From assembly GCA_945862415.1 (NCBI GenBank), contig CAMAYP010000004.1, forward strand, positions 1 to 58,577: a DNA stretch of 58,577 nt. The letters are read 5' to 3'. The position numbers and the translations under genes are program-made. Shown piece after piece: positions 51,926-58,577 of the stretch (its first letter is position 1; each line of letters opens with the position of its first letter). This DNA comes from Chryseobacterium gleum. GTDB lineage: Bacteria; Bacteroidota; Bacteroidia; Flavobacteriales_D; Sanyastnellaceae. The notes under the pieces were generated by a model. The model was not told the origin of the DNA. It was given only the letters and a program-made list of their open reading frames with translations, and did not search any database.

Positions 51926-52476
51926 AAACCAAAAAGACCACCTACCCGAATAATCGGATTGCTGTAGGGTGAGTTCGGATCTTGAATGAGGTCATACAGA
52001 AGCATGGCACTAAGTCGAATGCGACCGCCGCTGTTGTATCCGGCGCCTACCAGCCAAACAGGCACATTCACGGAGGCTTGGTTTCCAAATTGGTCTGACG
52101 CTTCGCGTCGAAGCAATTCGAATTCGCTGTGAGCAATAATCGTTTGCTTGATATAGGCTCGGCTCCACAGACTCGCACCATAAATATTTTCGGAATATCC
52201 GTTCGAAGAAATATAGGTGATGCTAAACCCAACTCCGTTTACCCACCAAGGTTTTGTGCGATAACCTATCATGGGGTTTGCCATCAAATAGGTGGGGTTT
52301 CCGAAATAACCTCCCAAGCTTCCTCCAAATACAAGTCTGTCGCGAAGTGGAATTATATTATCCGGAGTTTCTTTCTTTTGCGTTGGCGAAGCGTAATCTT
52401 CTTCCGATGTCTTTTGGGCATGCACGGAGGGCAAAGCAGATGCAAGAAGAAACACGATGTATAGAATGATTCGCAT
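51922..52476 (-). CDS. Small predicted outer-membrane beta-barrel protein
   Basis: A 184-residue protein. The signal peptide MRIILYIVFLLASALPSVHAQ is followed by a charged linker and alternating strands ending in a terminal phenylalanine (VGGLFGF), as in small outer-membrane barrels. The motif GGSLGGYFGNPTYLMANPMIGYRT is typical of Bacteroidota barrel proteins. The function is unknown. The frame opens 20 codons upstream, but ATG 52476 starts the signal peptide and is preceded 3 bases earlier by an exact TAnnTTTG box. Confidence 0.78.
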   Translation of the reverse strand: MRIILYIVFLLASALPSVHAQKTSEEDYASPTQKKETPDNIIPLRDRLVFGGSLGGYFGNPTYLMANPMIGYRTKPWWVNGVGFSITYISSNGYSENIYGASLWSRAYIKQTIIAHSEFELLRREASDQFGNQASVNVPVWLVGAGYNSGGRIRLSAMLLYDLIQDPNSPYSNPIIRVGGLFGF

Positions 52477-52479
52477 AGT

Positions 52480-52512
52480 CAAAAATAGCATCGCTTGCGT
52501 CGTGACGAGCAA
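52480..52512 (-). promoter_or_regulatory. Promoter (TTG, 22-base spacer, TATTTTTG) of the small beta-barrel gene
   Basis: On the minus strand, TTG is at 52512-52510 and an exact TAnnTTTG box at 52487-52480, 22-base spacer. The box ends 3 bases before the ATG at 52476. Confidence 0.55.
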
Positions 52513-52548
52513 TTTCTTTGTTTCCTTAGCATTCAAGTTATAGCAGAT

Positions 52549-52971
52549 ATGAGTGAGTTAGAGTTAGCAACGCGCATTGTAGACCGCATGTTTTCAAATG
52601 ACCCCATGTCGCAATGGTTGGGTATAGAACGCTTGCAAGATGGACCCGGTATTTCCACACTGCGAATGGTGGTTCGAAAGGAAATGCTCAACGGTTTCTC
52701 CATAGCACATGGTGGCATATCCTATAGCTTGGCCGATAGTGCGCTTGCATTTGCGAGCAATGCACATGGCATTCAATCTGTGTCTATTGAGACATCGATT
52801 TCTCATGTAGCACCAGCGCGCGAGGGCGATGTGCTTACGTCCAGGGTCGAAGAAAAGAGTCTTACGAAAAGCACCGGTTTATACCACGTGAATGTGGTCA
52901 ATCAAGAAGGGAAGGTGATCGCCTTTTTTAAGGGCACAGTATTCAGAACAGGACGCGCTTGGGAAGTCTAA
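52549..52971 (+). CDS. PaaI-family hotdog-fold thioesterase
   Basis: A 140-residue hotdog protein. It has the PaaI-type motif GFSIAHGGISYSLADSALAFASN, with the catalytic Asp/Ser region, followed by SIETSISHVAPAREGDVLT and GLYHVNVVNQEGKVIAFFKGTVFRT, each shortened here to the conserved cores. Such enzymes hydrolyse aryl- or acyl-CoA thioesters. No phenylacetate degradation genes are nearby, so the substrate is unknown. The open frame begins at 52495, but MSELELATRIVDRMF at 52549 matches the family N-terminus and avoids the divergent promoter. Confidence 0.88.
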   Translation: MSELELATRIVDRMFSNDPMSQWLGIERLQDGPGISTLRMVVRKEMLNGFSIAHGGISYSLADSALAFASNAHGIQSVSIETSISHVAPAREGDVLTSRVEEKSLTKSTGLYHVNVVNQEGKVIAFFKGTVFRTGRAWEV

Positions 52972-52975
52972 ATTG

Positions 52976-54496
52976 TTACGATTTATACTTCACAATTTTC
53001 TTCGCATACTGCTTCGAACCCTGCTCTATTATGATGAAATAGTCGCCTGCCGGATAGGGGGCAAGTTCCAATGTGCGCTGATAGTTTCCGCTCACAAGTT
53101 GCTTTTCTTCGTACAACAAGGTGTTTCCTTCTTTGTCTTTGAGCTGTACAAGTATCGGTGCTGTTCCTGCCAATGTAAATTGTACCTCAATACTTCCCTT
53201 GTTTACTTGCGGAACCAACGAAAGTTGATCGAAGACAAGTGTGTTGCCCTTGAGTGAAAGTGTAGTTGATGACTCACCGGTTGCATCTTCCAACCGCAGC
53301 AAGTAGTTTGGTTGATTGGTGTCGGGTATTCTGAATCCTTCTATGGTTGGGTTCTCACTGAAATTCTTGAAGAGTTCTTCCATCTGCTGTTGAAGGTCTT
53401 CGGCATCCATGTTAAACTCGAAGTCATAGAAGTAGTTTCCTTCATCATCCATGCCTTTGAAGTCATGGAAAATTTGAAAGTCCTCCGAAGTACTCAGTTT
53501 TCGTTTGCCTAAAATGCCGGTAATGCGTTTTTCCTTTCCTTCACGAAGAATCAACAGCTCCGCTGGACTTTCGGGTTTACATTTTCTAACCGCCGCTGCC
53601 AATGCACTGAAATCGCCGATAGTCTCGTCGTTGAATTTGAGTACGATATCGTCGTCCATAAGGCCCATTGTTTCTGCCGGTGAATTTTCCTCTACCGCAA
53701 TGCTAACTCCCGAAGTGGTTGTTTTCCCGGAAGGTGTTACACCTAGAAATGCTGCCTCACCTCCCATAAACCCATCGCCGGTCAAATTAAATGGCTGAAG
53801 AATTTTCATGGAATCCCCCTGTGGGATGTTGAACATCGTAATTGAATCCGGACCAATCAGCAAATTGAACTGGTTCGTTTGTGATTCAAATTGTGCCGCT
53901 GGCTCAATAATAGCTTTAATTTTTTTACGCTTGCCCGACCTTTCGATGACCAGGTTGAGCTCGCCGCCCTTCGCCGATTGCTGCACCTGTTCGATGACTT
54001 GCTGTGCACTACTTATTTCTTGCTTATCTATTTTAAGTATTACATCGCCCGATTGAAGACCTGCTTTTGCTGCCGGTGTATTGGCGATGACTTCCGTTAT
54101 GGTAACCTGCTTTTCACCCGAATTTTTATCAGTATTCTGTGATGTCTCTCTGAGCATTACGCCCAAGGTTGGTTTTCGCTGCATAGGCGTTAAATCCTTC
54201 ATGCCAGGCATGTTCAGTGATCGTCGCCCCTGTTTGAGGTCGTTGATATCGCCTTCAGATAGGATGCTTATTTCAATTTGCTGATCGACCTTTCCTTCTT
54301 GGATTTCGGACTCTGTATTGAGTTCGCGCAACACGTCTTCCAGACTGTGGTTGTCGTCGATAACGATTTCTCGAGTTTCTTGCGACTCGATACCGTTCAC
54401 ATTTTTCTTGATGCGAATTTGCGCCTTTTGCTGTGCCCACATTCCACCGGCAAGCATACAGCCAAAGCATAGCATGAATAACAACGTCTTTTTCAT
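52976..54496 (-). CDS. Secreted double-PDZ protein with T9SS type A-like tail
   Basis: A 506-residue protein. The signal peptide (to ~residue 22, WAQQ) is followed by a PDZ domain at ~110-190 (ITEVIANTPAAKAGLQSGDVILKI), a second PDZ at ~245-325 (VSIAVEENSPAETMGLMDDDIVLKF), an acidic region and a C-terminal ~90-residue beta domain ending YPAGDYFIIIEQGSKQYAKKIVKYKS-like (shown in part), which fits a type A T9SS tail. No protease catalytic motif is present, so it is a stand-alone PDZ adaptor for surface or periplasmic partners. It is probably transcribed alone. Confidence 0.85.
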   Translation of the reverse strand: MKKTLLFMLCFGCMLAGGMWAQQKAQIRIKKNVNGIESQETREIVIDDNHSLEDVLRELNTESEIQEGKVDQQIEISILSEGDINDLKQGRRSLNMPGMKDLTPMQRKPTLGVMLRETSQNTDKNSGEKQVTITEVIANTPAAKAGLQSGDVILKIDKQEISSAQQVIEQVQQSAKGGELNLVIERSGKRKKIKAIIEPAAQFESQTNQFNLLIGPDSITMFNIPQGDSMKILQPFNLTGDGFMGGEAAFLGVTPSGKTTTSGVSIAVEENSPAETMGLMDDDIVLKFNDETIGDFSALAAAVRKCKPESPAELLILREGKEKRITGILGKRKLSTSEDFQIFHDFKGMDDEGNYFYDFEFNMDAEDLQQQMEELFKNFSENPTIEGFRIPDTNQPNYLLRLEDATGESSTTLSLKGNTLVFDQLSLVPQVNKGSIEVQFTLAGTAPILVQLKDKEGNTLLYEEKQLVSGNYQRTLELAPYPAGDYFIIIEQGSKQYAKKIVKYKS

Positions 54497-54580
54497 CTTT
54501 TTTGTTCTGAGAACTGCTCGCGAAAGTAGGATTGTGAATGCGCAGTAGGCTGTTAATACAATCCAAAAGTCTGTTAAAGC

Positions 54581-55726
54581 TTACTCTTTGAAAAACCAGA
54601 GCATACGCCGCTGTATGAGATGCACGTCTGTGTAATAGTAGTGAATGATGTCTTTGTAGCTATAGCCGAACTTCGACATGCGCATGGCTCCCTCCTGACA
54701 AAGGCCAACACCGTGGCCGAACCCTTTGCCGTGAAAGATTACTTCTTCGGGGGTATAGTCTATTTCAAACTGGGTCGAACGAAGTTTTAAATCAGTTCGC
54801 ATCGCTCTGCGCGGAATAAGCAAAGTAGAGTCGTGGCAATACATGGGGTTGCATTCACCTAAAATGCCACCATCACTGAGTGATGCAAGATCTTCACTGC
54901 CACGCTTTTGCTTGATGTAGGAATTCCACTTTTCCTTGGGCATGCGCTTTTCCCAATGACTATGCGGCATGCTCAAACAAAACGTGTCGCGCCGACCAAC
55001 TAGATACGGTACCGGCTTGGACCAGGCCACCTCGGCGTTTACTGTGTGACCGCCGCAGTTGCTGTGAAAGGCGGCAGTGATCAAGTTTATTTCGTGGTCG
55101 ACTATTACGATGTCTTCCGTTGCGGCTGCCGCCTTTTCTGCTAAAGGCTCTTTGCGAGGCTTACCATGGTACACTTGACAGTGTGTGCCATCGCAAATTT
55201 CGAATCCCGAATCGAGATGGCGTGTGCGGTTATTGAGTGCGTATGTGCGACTGATAACTGCCTGCACCTTGTAGTACTCGAGCTCGCTTCCTGATCCGCT
55301 TTCTGCCTCAATAACGCCGGCAACATAGTGCTCCAGATCAACGCGATTGACTAACTGTAAATGCCCATTAATGCTGAATGCGATTAACTCTCCCTTATAA
55401 ATACGATTACTTACTTTTTGTCCCGACGGTTGTGCTTTGAATTCGGCTGTGCTCTCTGTTTTCCACGTTATTTTCTTGAAGCCTGTATGGTTTTTCCCTG
55501 AAAAGTATATGTTCACCTTACCACTTATCGCGGTGATGTCTGCCGATTGACCTGTCGTAATTGTAAACAGCAATTTGTCGTCGCCAATTACCTGATAGGT
55601 TCCATCTAGGGGGCTAATGCCACAGCGCAGATAGTTGGACTGGCAATGCATGCCAACGAGTATTGTGTCAGCCCAGGCAGCACTTAAAGTGAGAGTTAGA
55701 ATGCACGTGAAAAACCACTTCATCAT
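54581..55726 (-). CDS. SpoIID/LytB-domain protein
   Basis: A 381-residue protein. The signal peptide (MMKWFFTCILTLTLSAAWAD) is followed by a beta-rich N-terminal part and the SpoIID/LytB domain (VNRVDLEHYVAGVIEAESGS, YYKVQAVISRTYALNN, HSNCGGHTVNAE, ending FGHGVGLCQEGAMRMS). SpoIID of Bacillus is a lytic transglycosylase; in non-sporulating Bacteroidota the relatives probably act on denuded glycan. The catalytic glutamate region EAESGS is retained. The frame opens at 55765 inside lpxB; the double ATG at 55726/55723 marks the signal peptide start. Confidence 0.9.
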   Translation of the reverse strand: MMKWFFTCILTLTLSAAWADTILVGMHCQSNYLRCGISPLDGTYQVIGDDKLLFTITTGQSADITAISGKVNIYFSGKNHTGFKKITWKTESTAEFKAQPSGQKVSNRIYKGELIAFSINGHLQLVNRVDLEHYVAGVIEAESGSGSELEYYKVQAVISRTYALNNRTRHLDSGFEICDGTHCQVYHGKPRKEPLAEKAAAATEDIVIVDHEINLITAAFHSNCGGHTVNAEVAWSKPVPYLVGRRDTFCLSMPHSHWEKRMPKEKWNSYIKQKRGSEDLASLSDGGILGECNPMYCHDSTLLIPRRAMRTDLKLRSTQFEIDYTPEEVIFHGKGFGHGVGLCQEGAMRMSKFGYSYKDIIHYYYTDVHLIQRRMLWFFKE

Positions 55727-55736
55727 GAGCAGCAAA

Positions 55737-56876
55737 TTAAGCTTGCCCGAAAGGTCTCCTTGCATTGGATTCGATAATTTTCAACATTGCATTGGCGGTT
55801 CTATCTGAGGCGCCGGCCCCGCCTAATGATTGATGAAGTTCGTCGTAATTTCGTTGAATTTGGGCTCTTCTCTTAGGATTGCTGAGCAAGTCTTGCAATT
55901 CAACCTGAAGTTTTTGTGGATTCAGATCGTGCTGAATAAGTTCTGTGACTGCTCCGCGATTGAGAATTAAGTTGACAAGCGAGATGTAGTTGATTTTTAC
56001 TAAGCGTTTCGCAATTGCATAGGAAATCGGAGATCCTTTGTAACATACTACTTGAGGTACTTTGTAAATGCCGGCTTCCAGAGTTGCTGTTCCGCTCGTA
56101 ATTAATCCAGCATCGGCATGTCTCAAGATTTCCGACGTTTGGCCAAACAAGATGGTTAGGTCTTTTCCCATCGATATGCTCTTATAAAACACCTCCGTTT
56201 GCGAAGGAGCGCCAGCAACAACAAACTGGTATGTCGGAAAATGCTGTGTCATTTCCAGCATTATTGGCAACATGGTTTTTATCTCCTGTTTGCGGCTGCC
56301 TGGTAACAGGGCGATGATGGGTTTTGTTGATAAGCCATGTCGCGCCTGAAACTGCTCCTTCGTTTCCGTGCTATTGCTCAACTGGTCGAGCAACGGATGA
56401 CCAACAAACGTCACGGGCATGTTGCGCTTCTCGAAATACTCTTTTTCGAAGGGAAGCACAACAAACAAGTGTTGGATGTGAGCCCGCATGGCATGTATGC
56501 GATTCTCTTTCCAAGCCCATACCTGAGGCGCTATGTAATACAAAACAGGAATGCCGTTTTCATGCGCCCATTTTGCAATGCGAAGGTTAAACCCGGGGTA
56601 ATCTATCAAGATGAGTGCGTCGGGCTGAAACGCTTGGATGTCTTGTTTGCAAAAGCGAATGTTGCTAAGTATCGTTCGAAGGTTTAGCAATACTTCGTAG
56701 AACCCCATGAACGCCAGCTCACGGTAATGCTTCACCACATGTGCGCCTTGTTTTTCCATTAAGTCGCCGCCCCATGCTCTTATCGATAGTGAGTCATGCT
56801 GCGCTCTAAGCGCCTTTATGAGGTTGCTTCCGTGCAAATCGCCCGATGCTTCGCCTGCTATAATGTAGAGCTTCAA
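55737..56876 (-). CDS. lpxB: Lipid-A-disaccharide synthase
   Basis: Joins UDP-2,3-diacylglucosamine and lipid X in lipid A synthesis. The 379-residue protein has MKLYIIAGEASGDLHGSNL at its start, ELAFMGFYEVLLNL, LIDYPGFNLRIAKWA, YYIAPQVWAWKENR and LLPGSRKQEI, then SGTATLEAGIYKVPQVVCYK, each family-specific. It shows that the organism makes lipopolysaccharide. It is in the minus-strand cluster surE-hypothetical-lpxB-SpoIID with gaps of 12 bases or less. Confidence 0.97.
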   Translation of the reverse strand: MKLYIIAGEASGDLHGSNLIKALRAQHDSLSIRAWGGDLMEKQGAHVVKHYRELAFMGFYEVLLNLRTILSNIRFCKQDIQAFQPDALILIDYPGFNLRIAKWAHENGIPVLYYIAPQVWAWKENRIHAMRAHIQHLFVVLPFEKEYFEKRNMPVTFVGHPLLDQLSNSTETKEQFQARHGLSTKPIIALLPGSRKQEIKTMLPIMLEMTQHFPTYQFVVAGAPSQTEVFYKSISMGKDLTILFGQTSEILRHADAGLITSGTATLEAGIYKVPQVVCYKGSPISYAIAKRLVKINYISLVNLILNRGAVTELIQHDLNPQKLQVELQDLLSNPKRRAQIQRNYDELHQSLGGAGASDRTANAMLKIIESNARRPFGQA

Positions 56877-56888
56877 AGGAGTAGTTTT

Positions 56889-57194
56889 TTAATAGAGCCA
56901 CGCAATCACGGCCACTGAAATTACCAAAACGATTATCAATCCCTTGCAGAACTCTTCATACCCTCTTCGAATGAGTAGGAAGAAAAGCACGATATCGGCC
57001 AGCATCGAAAAAGATATAATCCTGCTTTGAAAGTCTTGCAGGGAAGAACCCAGAAATACATCGAGTACGAACTCGCTAAAGAATATCTCGTTGTAAAGTG
57101 AAAAGGCTAGACCAAAAATGCAGAAGCCTATGAGCGCTCCTACGATGCCGCCCAGAATGCCGTACCCAACATGATTGAGTGGTTTACGCTTCAT
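56889..57194 (-). CDS. Small membrane protein of unknown function
   Basis: A 101-residue protein with three hydrophobic segments (about residues 10-35, 55-75 and 82-100). The N-terminus MKRKPLNHVGYGILGGIVG is basic and glycine-rich. I do not recognise a family. It overlaps the surE stop by 4 bases and is 12 bases ahead of lpxB, so it is an operon member and may be a conserved companion of lpxB/surE. Confidence 0.78.
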   Translation of the reverse strand: MKRKPLNHVGYGILGGIVGALIGFCIFGLAFSLYNEIFFSEFVLDVFLGSSLQDFQSRIISFSMLADIVLFFLLIRRGYEEFCKGLIIVLVISVAVIAWLY

Positions 57195-57970
57195 AAGTTC
57201 CAGTTTTTAAGCTCGTTCATGGCTTGATAAGCGGTAAGATCAAAATGAACGGGCACTATTGAAACGAAATTGTTAGCCAAGGCTATTTCATCGGTATCCA
57301 TCCCTTCATCCATAAGCTTGAACTCTCCTGTGAGCCAATAGTAGGGTTTCCCGGAGGGATCTGTGCGTACATCAAAATTATCTTCCCAATATCCTTTGGC
57401 TTGGTGACAAATGCGAATTCCGGCTATGTCGGAAGGTTGACCCTTGGGTATGTTTACATTCAGGCAGGTTCCTAAAGGAATGCCATTTTTCAATGCGGCT
57501 GCCACAACTTTCGAAACGACCTGTTTTGATGCTTCAAAGTCGGCTTCAGCGCTGTGATCAAGCAAAGAGAAACCTATTGACGGAATGCCCTCAACAGCAC
57601 CTTCCACTGCTGCCGACATAGTGCCGCTATAAATTACATTGATGCTGGAGTTGGAGCCGTGATTAATTCCCGAAACTACTAAGTCCGGTTTGCGGTGCAT
57701 CACCTTGTAGATGGCAAGTTTTACGCAGTCAACCGGTGTCCCGCTGCATGCAAATGCGGCTTGCACAGGCAAGTCATAGCGAAGCGGATGAAGACGCAAT
57801 AAGTTGCTGATGGTTACTGCATGGCCCATACCCGATTGTGGCTTGTCGGGCGCAACAACTACAATATCTCCAAATGGCAGAACGGCCTCTGTGAGCGCCA
57901 ATATACCTTTTGAATATACACCATCATCATTGGTGACTAATATTAGCTGACGTGAATTTGCAGATTTCAT
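57191..57970 (-). CDS. surE: 5'/3'-nucleotidase SurE
   Basis: A metal-dependent phosphatase acting on nucleoside 5'- and 3'-monophosphates in stationary phase. It has ILVTNDDGVYSKGI at the N-terminus (Asp-Asp metal site), VVAPDKPQSGMGHAVT, GTPVDCVKLA, LVVSGINHGSN and YSGTMSAAVEG. About 259 residues. The frame opens at 58033, but the additional 21 residues are not family-like, and an exact minus-strand TAnnTTTG box lies 4 bases before the ATG at 57970. Confidence 0.96.
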   Translation of the reverse strand: MKSANSRQLILVTNDDGVYSKGILALTEAVLPFGDIVVVAPDKPQSGMGHAVTISNLLRLHPLRYDLPVQAAFACSGTPVDCVKLAIYKVMHRKPDLVVSGINHGSNSSINVIYSGTMSAAVEGAVEGIPSIGFSLLDHSAEADFEASKQVVSKVVAAALKNGIPLGTCLNVNIPKGQPSDIAGIRICHQAKGYWEDNFDVRTDPSGKPYYWLTGEFKLMDEGMDTDEIALANNFVSIVPVHFDLTAYQAMNELKNWNL

Positions 57971-57974
57971 GGCG

Positions 57975-57982
57975 CAAACATA
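57975..57982 (-). promoter_or_regulatory. -7 promoter element TATGTTTG of surE
   Basis: An exact TAnnTTTG match on the minus strand, ending 4 bases before the surE ATG at 57970. It drives the surE-hypothetical-lpxB-SpoIID cluster. Confidence 0.6.
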
Positions 57983-58077
57983 CAGCGCTTGCGACTGATG
58001 AATCTCTTCTTGAATTTCCTGTCGCCCTGCCATGTTTTGTCACAAAGGGGTTATATTCGCTTCAATCTCAGGTTGAA

Positions 58078-58577
58078 ATGATTAGGAAGAAGAAAATTGT
58101 TATTGTAGAAGACCATTTGATCATCCAGGAATTGCACAAGCAATACGTGGAGGATTTGGGCCATGAGGTTGTTGCATGCTTCACGAATGGTGAGGATGCT
58201 ATTCACTATTTTCAGGAAAGCTCTGCCGATTTGGTGCTCATGGACATTCGCTTGGAAGACGCTATGGATGGTATTGAAGTGACCAAGCGCATTCAGGAGT
58301 TGAAGCCGGTTCCTGTGGTATACATTACCGGAAATACAGAAGACACCAACTTTCGCCGTGCCATGGAGACCAGTATGGCCGGATTCATTTCTAAGCCCGT
58401 ATCTCAAAGCGAGTTGGAAAACGTTATTGACTCGCTCAACGATTTAACAAGTTCAATTATATACGCCGAGAAAATTCAAAAGGCAATCTTTCCTCAGCGA
58501 AAGGACTTTGATGCGATATTCGAAAACATTGTGCACATCAATCGTCCCATGCACATCATTGGAGGAGACTTTCCTTT
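58078..58577 (+). CDS. Response regulator with receiver domain and start of a SpoIIE/PP2C-type phosphatase domain, 3' truncated
   Basis: The frame runs from ATG 58078 off the right edge (166 codons seen). Residues ~1-120 form a REC domain: KIVIVEDHLIIQELH, phospho-aspartate in LVLMDIRLEDAMDG, VVYITGNT and the lysine in FISKPVS. The next segment, IIYAEKIQKAIFPQ, then RPMHIIGGDFPF, matches the opening of SpoIIE/RsbU-type PP2C phosphatases in Bacteroidota. The output is probably partner-switching control through dephosphorylation of an anti-sigma antagonist. The 3' end is outside the window. Confidence 0.88.
   Translation, partial: MIRKKKIVIVEDHLIIQELHKQYVEDLGHEVVACFTNGEDAIHYFQESSADLVLMDIRLEDAMDGIEVTKRIQELKPVPVVYITGNTEDTNFRRAMETSMAGFISKPVSQSELENVIDSLNDLTSSIIYAEKIQKAIFPQRKDFDAIFENIVHINRPMHIIGGDFP

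Noticed and set aside
1-58577. CRISPR array, IS element, integron or attachment site
   Set aside because: No regularly spaced repeats, transposase, integrase or target-site duplication was seen; gaps between genes are too short to hold an array.
1-58577. Shine-Dalgarno sites as a guide to starts
   Set aside because: Purine-rich AGGAGG sequences are not found consistently upstream of clear starts, as expected for Bacteroidota, so they were not used.

Overview
The window is a gene-dense chromosomal stretch from a member of the Bacteroidota, most likely a Flavobacteriales or Cryomorphaceae-like lineage; that placement is inferred from gene content, and no rRNA is present. Supporting signs are type IX secretion (T9SS) sorting tails of types A and B, a PorP/SprF protein, a bacillithiol gene (bshB1), DUF3822, DUF4476, DUF3109, DUF5686 and DUF1343 proteins, a carotenoid operon, and promoters of the Bacteroidota type (TAnnTTTG at -7, TTG about 16-22 bases upstream). 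About 54 protein genes and one tRNA fill the window. No gap between genes exceeds about 130 bases. I see no prophage, transposase, IS element, CRISPR array or rRNA.

Layout. 1-817: 3' end of a secreted beta-propeller protein. 822-5435 (minus): helicase-truA, then a secreted protein and an ABC exporter. 5512-8853 (plus): DUF3822, rsmD, coaD and a thioredoxin-fold protein. 8850-9575 (minus): bshB1. 9749-10726: M23 endopeptidase. 10819-14171: crtI-crtB-idi-crtZ. 14173-18768 (minus): mutL, two tandem rhomboids, an EEP hydrolase. 18829-21913 (minus): saccharopine dehydrogenase-like, hypothetical, ispH. 22032-26549 (plus): an envelope lipoprotein locus (DUF4476, CsgG-like TPR lipoprotein, two LPP20-like lipoproteins), closed by a strong terminator. 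26617-28294 (minus): ndk-icd. 28419-30244: rocD-DUF3109. 30371-35040: secreted tail-fibre-like protein, type-B T9SS cargo, PorP/SprF and PD40-OmpA. 35055-35092: perfect inverted repeat with FNR-like sites, then a large hybrid histidine kinase. 38538-41541: small lipoprotein, MORN protein, pdeM, tRNA-Val and a NamZ-like lipoprotein. 41633-44537: LolC/E-like permease and cystathionine beta-synthase-like enzyme. 44538-46946 (minus) and 46991-48016 (plus): DUF5686 protein and a SPASM radical SAM protein, diverging from a 44-base gap. 48062-52971: DedA, ddl, C1 peptidase, mtgA, a small secreted protein and a hotdog thioesterase. 52976-57970 (minus): a PDZ protein, then surE-hypothetical-lpxB-SpoIID. 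58078-end: a REC-SpoIIE response regulator cut by the window.

How the genes work together. Much of the window serves the envelope: peptidoglycan (ddl, mtgA, M23, NamZ, SpoIID-like), lipid A (lpxB), lipoprotein sorting (LolC/E-like), T9SS export and two lipoprotein or surface-protein loci. IspH supplies isoprenoids and idi-crtB-crtI-crtZ channels them to carotenoids.

Most notable points. (1) Exact TAnnTTTG boxes lie 3-6 bases before the start codon of at least six genes, which implies leaderless or near-leaderless mRNAs. (2) The DUF4476/CsgG-like/LPP20 locus is a candidate uncharacterised envelope complex. (3) A perfect 17-base inverted repeat, with an FNR-like site in each arm, precedes a hybrid kinase. 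(4) MutL has degenerate endonuclease motifs. (5) A thioredoxin-fold protein has lost both redox cysteines.
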